A stretch of 51,219 nt of DNA, from contig JAFYWY010000030.1 of NCBI GenBank assembly GCA_017546455.1, positions 1-51,219 of the forward strand, written 5' to 3'. Below are positions 48,103 to 51,219 of the stretch, one piece after another. Under the pieces are notes generated by a model. That model did not search any database, was not told where the DNA came from, and was given only the letters and a program-made list of their open reading frames with translations. The DNA is from Opitutales bacterium (GTDB taxonomy: Bacteria; Verrucomicrobiota; Verrucomicrobiia; Opitutales; UBA953). A program made the position numbers and the translations under genes. Positions within the stretch are counted from its first letter, which is position 1. Each line of letters begins with the position of its first letter.

Positions 48103-48212
48103 GTAGGTTGCGCGTAGGTGCGTAGGTGTGAAAAATCACCTACTACGCGGGAAAATCGCTTTCTAAGCCTTTATTTATCTACATTCTTTTCTTAAATCGT
48201 AGGTTCGTAGGT
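48103..48212. repeat. GTAGGT iterons, right cluster (candidate origin of element 2)
   Basis: GTAGGT occurs at 48103, 48114, 48122, 48199 and 48207, and inverted as ACCTAC at 48138. The first ones are preceded by GC (GCGTAGGT, CGCGTAGGT). An AT-rich tract with AAGCCTTTATTTAT (48165) lies between the two groups, and more AT-rich sequence follows to 48250. The 340-bp stretch 47994-48334 holds no other gene. Direct and inverted iterons beside an AT-rich stretch are typical of initiator-dependent origins. Confidence 0.6.
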
Positions 48213-48334
48213 AAAAAGATAAATTTATAAGGGAAAATTTTAAAAGGTGTGTCAGGGCGATTTTTTTTAGGGACTTGTAAAAACCTCTCGCGGTGCGCCC
48301 CGCGTTAGGTTCGCGGCGTGAAAAAAAAGATTCC

Positions 48335-49729
48335 TTAGCCCTGCGCGGGCGGGTTCGGAGCTTGCCCGCAATCCGCGAGCGGGGCGGGGGGCGGCGGAAA
48401 GATAGAAAAATATTCCTGCGCGTCGGTCTTGCTCATTGCGGCGCGGTAAAACTCGCCTTGGATTCTTACATTATGTCCGCAATAGGAAGCGGCTTTAAAC
48501 ACGTCGAAAAGCACGCAGAAAGCAGAAACGGCGGTGTGCCGGAAAGCGTTTGCGGGCTTTGAGATTCCCGCCCGCTTTTGCGCGCGTTCAAGCGCGAGAT
48601 TTACGCCCTTTTTTCGGGTTCGCTCGCTCGCGGCGGGGTAAAGATAGCTTTCCGCGTCTTGCGGGATTCCCGAGGCGGCGAGCGCGTCGAGCCATGCGGA
48701 GAGATTCGCGGAAACGGGAACGGAGCGGGAGACGCTTGTTTTCGTGATTGCTTTCGAGAGATAAAGGAAAGTTTCGTTGCCGTCGCGGCGGAAGTCTTTC
48801 CATTTTACGCGGAAAACTTCGGCGTTTCTGAGTCCGCAAAACATTTGAACGAGGACGGCGGGCAATGCCTTTTTTTCGTGTTTCCAAAGGTCTGCAAGCA
48901 AAGCGCGGGCGGCGGGAACGGTTAAAACTTCAGGCTCTTCCAAGAAAACCGCTTTCCGAGGCACAAAAAGCGCGAGCGGGTTTTTCAGTTGGTCTTTTGC
49001 GGGGCGAGCGTGATTCTCGCGGGCATACCACCAAGAGAAAATCTCTTTCATGAGCTTTTCATAATGGTTTAGCGTTTGCGGCGCAGGAACGCCGTTTTTC
49101 TTGCGTTCAATCGCGGCGGGAATTGCCGTTTCTAAGACTTCGGGCGTGATTTCGGCAAGTGTAAGCGGGTTTTCGTTTTCGTCGATGAGGGCGCGGGCAA
49201 GGCGTTTAAGGCGGCTTGCGGCGATTTCGGCGGAGTCTCCACCTTTCCAAACGCCGCTCTTTTCTTTGTATTCTAAAAAAGCGGCGGCAACTTGCGGGAA
49301 AGGCGGTGTGTTGTCTTTCGTTTCCTCGCGTTCTATGCCGTTTTTTACGATTTCGGCAAGGTCTGCGGGAGTTTCGCCTGCGAGTGTTTTTCTTAAAAGA
49401 TATTCCCGCCAAATTTTCAATGCGGCTTCTTCGTCTTTGCGGATTGCGCCAAATCTTGCGCCCGCCTGCTCGCCCTGAATGTTTGCGGCACGGGCGCGGC
49501 GGTTTGCAAGTTCGTATTCTTCTATTCTGAAAAATTCCCGTGTGGTCTTTTGTCTCTTTGTTCCTGCGTATGTTTCGCCCGTTTTTACAGTCAAAAGAAT
49601 TTGTTTGCGGGAACGTTCAAAGCTTACGTTTGCGGTTTTGCCTTTTTCGAGTCGCAACCAGCCTTTGCCCGTTTTAACCGCGGGAATGCTGTAAAATTCT
49701 TTGCCGATTTTTACGCGTTTTAATGCCAT
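48335..49729 (-). CDS. Tyrosine recombinase / integrase of element 2
   Basis: The 464-aa protein is clearly homologous to the integrase at 502-1986: both begin with M-A-x-KRVKIGK and PAVK(S/T)G(R/K)GWL. Catalytic residues visible are Arg301 (CGLRNAEVFRVKW), a Lys in KAITKTSVSR, Arg397 in NAFRHTAVS, His419 in YCGHN and Tyr428 (EFYR). As in its homologue, Asn replaces the first His of the HxxR box. I used the ATG at 49729 because conservation starts there; the longer frame adds 14 unrelated residues. It lies 92 bp from attR with an arm-site candidate in between. Confidence 0.93.
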   Translation of the reverse strand: MALKRVKIGKEFYSIPAVKTGKGWLRLEKGKTANVSFERSRKQILLTVKTGETYAGTKRQKTTREFFRIEEYELANRRARAANIQGEQAGARFGAIRKDEEAALKIWREYLLRKTLAGETPADLAEIVKNGIEREETKDNTPPFPQVAAAFLEYKEKSGVWKGGDSAEIAASRLKRLARALIDENENPLTLAEITPEVLETAIPAAIERKKNGVPAPQTLNHYEKLMKEIFSWWYARENHARPAKDQLKNPLALFVPRKAVFLEEPEVLTVPAARALLADLWKHEKKALPAVLVQMFCGLRNAEVFRVKWKDFRRDGNETFLYLSKAITKTSVSRSVPVSANLSAWLDALAASGIPQDAESYLYPAASERTRKKGVNLALERAQKRAGISKPANAFRHTAVSAFCVLFDVFKAASYCGHNVRIQGEFYRAAMSKTDAQEYFSIFPPPPAPLADCGQAPNPPAQG

Positions 49730-49771
49730 AAATGCGGACATTACGCGCCAAAAGCAGCCAGCACAAGACAA

Positions 49772-49793
49772 AACACACTTTTAACACACAGGC
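49772..49793 (+). repeat. Candidate integrase arm site, right
   Basis: Identical over 22 bp and in the same orientation to 42206-42227. It lies between the integrase start and attR, where it could also contribute to regulation of the integrase promoter. Confidence 0.55.
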
Positions 49794-49820
49794 CCGCAAG
49801 GGCGCTTAATTAAATAGGCG

Positions 49821-49908
49821 TTCAAGCCCTCTCAGCTCGACCAATTTTCTCCCAAAATCGCCCGCAATCCTAATAAAATACAGGGTTGCGGGCTTTTTCG
49901 TGCCTTTT
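49821..49908 (+). repeat. attR of element 2
   Basis: This 88-bp segment duplicates 42059-42146. The tRNA-derived part is slightly degraded (CTCGACCA instead of CCCGACCA), so only the left copy belongs to a functional tRNA. The terminator part is identical. Confidence 0.9.
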
Positions 49909-50100
49909 GGGAATTGTGTAAAAAGTTGCGAAATAATGCCAAAAAAGGACAAATTTTGCCAACAAAGTAGCAACTTTTTTTGCAACCGCGTTTTTCCGCT
50001 TAGGTATGCGGGTTAGAGCGCCATTTTTCGCCGCAAAATGCCTGTTTTGGCATAAAAAGCCCGCTTGCGGGAAGCAAACGGGCGGAAGCATTGCCCCTCC
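49909..50100 (-). mobile_element. Relict tRNA-proximal end of an element-1-type element
   Basis: Read on the minus strand, about 50000-50090 matches 6605-6690 of element 1: CGTTTGCTTCCCGCAAGCGG followed by GCTTTTTATGCCAAAACAGG and then CATTTTGCGGCGAAAAATGG. This is the terminator region found at the tRNA-proximal end of element 1. It starts just beyond attR of element 2, as expected if an older element of the first type occupied tRNA-Pro before element 2 arrived. No genes remain in it. Confidence 0.7.
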
Positions 50101-50377
50101 CCTGAGGCTGACAAAACTCATAATAAAGAAAGTGGAGGTTTTCGCGCAATGAAATGGTTGTATATGAAAGAAAAGCAAATTTAAGAAAAATTGCGGTAAC
50201 CTGCTTTTGATTTTGGGCGTGTTTTTCGGATCAGGGTGCGCGATACAATTTCAAACGAAAATTATGGCTTTGAAGCTGGGTCGGGTAAAAAGATAAATGA
50301 CGTTCATTCAGTACGATCTCGGATGGACTTTCTCGGTGTCGGCAAATGACGACACCTTCACATTAACAAAGGGATCA

Positions 50378-50584
50378 ATGATAGATATTGTTCAAAAGAC
50401 AGCAGAAAGGACATTAATCACGAAAGAAGAACTTGCCGAGCGATTAGGTATTTCCACAAGCTCAGTCGTTCGTCTTTGTGGGCAAGGATTACCGAGTATT
50501 AATGTCGGAGTAGGCGAGCGAAACCGAAAGTTGCGCTTCAGAATGAATGATGTAGAAGATTGGTTAATAATCTGCCAACATTAG
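50378..50584 (+). CDS. HTH excisionase-like protein
   Basis: The 68-aa product contains LITKEELAERLGISTSSVVRLCGQGLPSINVGVGERNRKLRFRMNDVEDWL, the same helix-turn-helix plus wing pattern as the excisionase-like proteins at 2961 and 45715. An in-frame start at 50297 would add 27 residues; the shorter one fits the domain. It may be a leftover of the decayed element next to it or a free-standing regulator. Local composition is AT-rich compared with the chromosome. Confidence 0.65.
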   Translation: MIDIVQKTAERTLITKEELAERLGISTSSVVRLCGQGLPSINVGVGERNRKLRFRMNDVEDWLIICQH

Positions 50585-50681
50585 CTCCAAATTTTAAAGA
50601 TCCAAATAAAATCAATACAAAGAATACTTCAGAATGTCTTGGGCAGGTGCTGAAATTATTAAAATCCAAATACGGGAAAAA

Positions 50682-51219
50682 ATGAAAAAGTACTTATCTG
50701 TAGGGATTACGTCATTGCTTGCGGTAGCCTGCGCGACTCCAGATTATTCGATATCCGAGCAGGCGTCAGCTTATCTCCGGGGTAGAGTTGCCTTTCCTCC
50801 GGTTCCTCGCGATTTTTTTGAGTATCACTTTCACAAAGAGCTTTCCAAAATTCCTTCGAGCTCATATCCGGCAATTTATAGTCTCGGTTGGGCAAGTGCT
50901 TTCGACGACCCCAATAATTGTGGTTGGGATTTTCATGTTATCGGCGAAGCCCCGAAAGTTATAGAAGTTACTTTTTCCGGGAACGGCTTTTCTAAGACCT
51001 ATAAAGCCGAAACAGAAGCAGGGGCTAACGGGTATTTCGAAAATGAAGTGCTTCAACGAAATCTTTTGCTGTATATGATTCCCAATGTTTCTATTGCAGA
51101 TAGGAAAGCGTGGGAGGAGTCGGAAGTTTCTGTCCGTATTAAAGGGTCAAGCGACATTTTTAAGTTCTATATTCCGAAATCGGAGAGTCCGGTGCTTCTT
51201 TGGAATCGTGGCTATGAAT
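50682..51219 (+). CDS. Putative lipoprotein, truncated by the window edge
   Basis: The frame is open from 50682 to the end of the window (179 residues seen, no stop). It begins MKKYLSVGITSLLAVACATP, a signal sequence with a probable lipobox ending at Cys17. The mature part contains GWASAFDDPNNCGWDFHVIG and a beta-rich stretch, and I do not recognise a family. AT-rich codon use resembles the gene before it. Whether it belongs to an element relict or to the chromosome cannot be seen here. Confidence 0.65.
   Translation, partial: MKKYLSVGITSLLAVACATPDYSISEQASAYLRGRVAFPPVPRDFFEYHFHKELSKIPSSSYPAIYSLGWASAFDDPNNCGWDFHVIGEAPKVIEVTFSGNGFSKTYKAETEAGANGYFENEVLQRNLLLYMIPNVSIADRKAWEESEVSVRIKGSSDIFKFYIPKSESPVLLWNRGYE

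Larger units (their letters stand above)
42059..49908 (-). mobile_element. Integrative element 2 in tRNA-Pro(GGG), P4-satellite-like layout
   Basis: The element lies between 88-bp direct repeats. The left repeat overlaps the tRNA-Pro 3' end and its terminator. It encodes a primase-helicase, a chain of small genes (two with HTH domains), a divergently transcribed regulator-like gene and an integrase at the far end. Most genes are on the minus strand. No structural or conjugation genes are present. Its integrase is homologous to that of element 1 but the replication module is unrelated. Boundaries are well supported; the satellite interpretation is inference. Confidence 0.85.

Overview
The window is a bacterial chromosome segment, most likely from a member of the Verrucomicrobiota (PVC group, Opitutae-like). 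The reasons are a DksA-like gene overlapping lspA near ileS, a divergent FtsZ in an ftsQ-ftsA-ftsZ cluster, a lipoprotein GH2 beta-galactosidase with a discoidin-type module, many starts without a Shine-Dalgarno sequence, and abundant modular intergenic repeats. The lineage call is an inference from gene content, not from a marker-gene comparison.

Layout. (1) 1-322 is non-coding and holds a diverged repeat copy and what looks like the end of a decayed element. (2) 323-7088 is a compact integrative element in the 3' end of tRNA-Glu(TTC). It is bounded by 87/88-bp direct repeats and carries a tyrosine integrase, an excisionase-like protein, a putative replication initiator with internal iterons, a DnaB-like helicase, a RusA-like resolvase and a possible small-terminase-like protein. 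(3) 7284-10304 holds tRNA-Asn, ddl and purH. (4) 10305-18690 is an accessory island between two roughly 540-bp inverted copies of a mosaic repeat. It encodes envelope lipoproteins, an adjacent TIR-like/PDDEXK_4 gene pair (candidate defence system), a superinfection-immunity-like protein with a zinc ribbon, a second zinc-ribbon membrane protein and a NaChBac-type sodium channel. (5) 18691-22170 is ftsQ-ftsA-ftsZ on the minus strand. (6) 22701-41952 is mostly housekeeping: a SurA-like isomerase, a pseudouridine synthase, beta-galactosidase, a metallopeptidase-like protein, an orphan BATS-domain protein, catalase, dtd, an NSS transporter, the DksA-like protein, lspA, two small ribbon-helix-helix-like genes, ileS, a TM2 protein and an MsbA-like ABC transporter. 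(7) 42059-49908 is a second integrative element in tRNA-Pro(GGG). Its integrase is clearly homologous to the first, but it has a primase-helicase replication module and a run of small overlapping genes. (8) 49909 to the end holds the end of a decayed element of the first type, a small HTH gene and a lipoprotein cut by the window edge.

How it fits together. The two elements share an integrase family, the strategy of targeting a tRNA 3' end plus its terminator, and traces of earlier insertions at both sites, but their replication modules are unrelated. Neither encodes capsid, tail or conjugation genes, so both look like phage satellites or small mobilizable elements. Element 1 has iterons inside its putative initiator gene (lambda O-like layout). 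Element 2 has related iteron clusters at both ends (P4 ori/crr-like layout). The chromosomal spacers are filled with recombined modules of one repeat family. These may explain why ddl is now separated from, and opposed to, ftsQAZ: a single inversion between two repeat-bearing spacers would restore the canonical order. The most promising candidates for something undescribed are the TIR-like/PDDEXK_4 pair in the inverted-repeat-bounded island, the orphan BATS-domain protein that lacks a radical-SAM core, the FtsZ with a degenerate T7 loop, and the pair of satellite-like elements.
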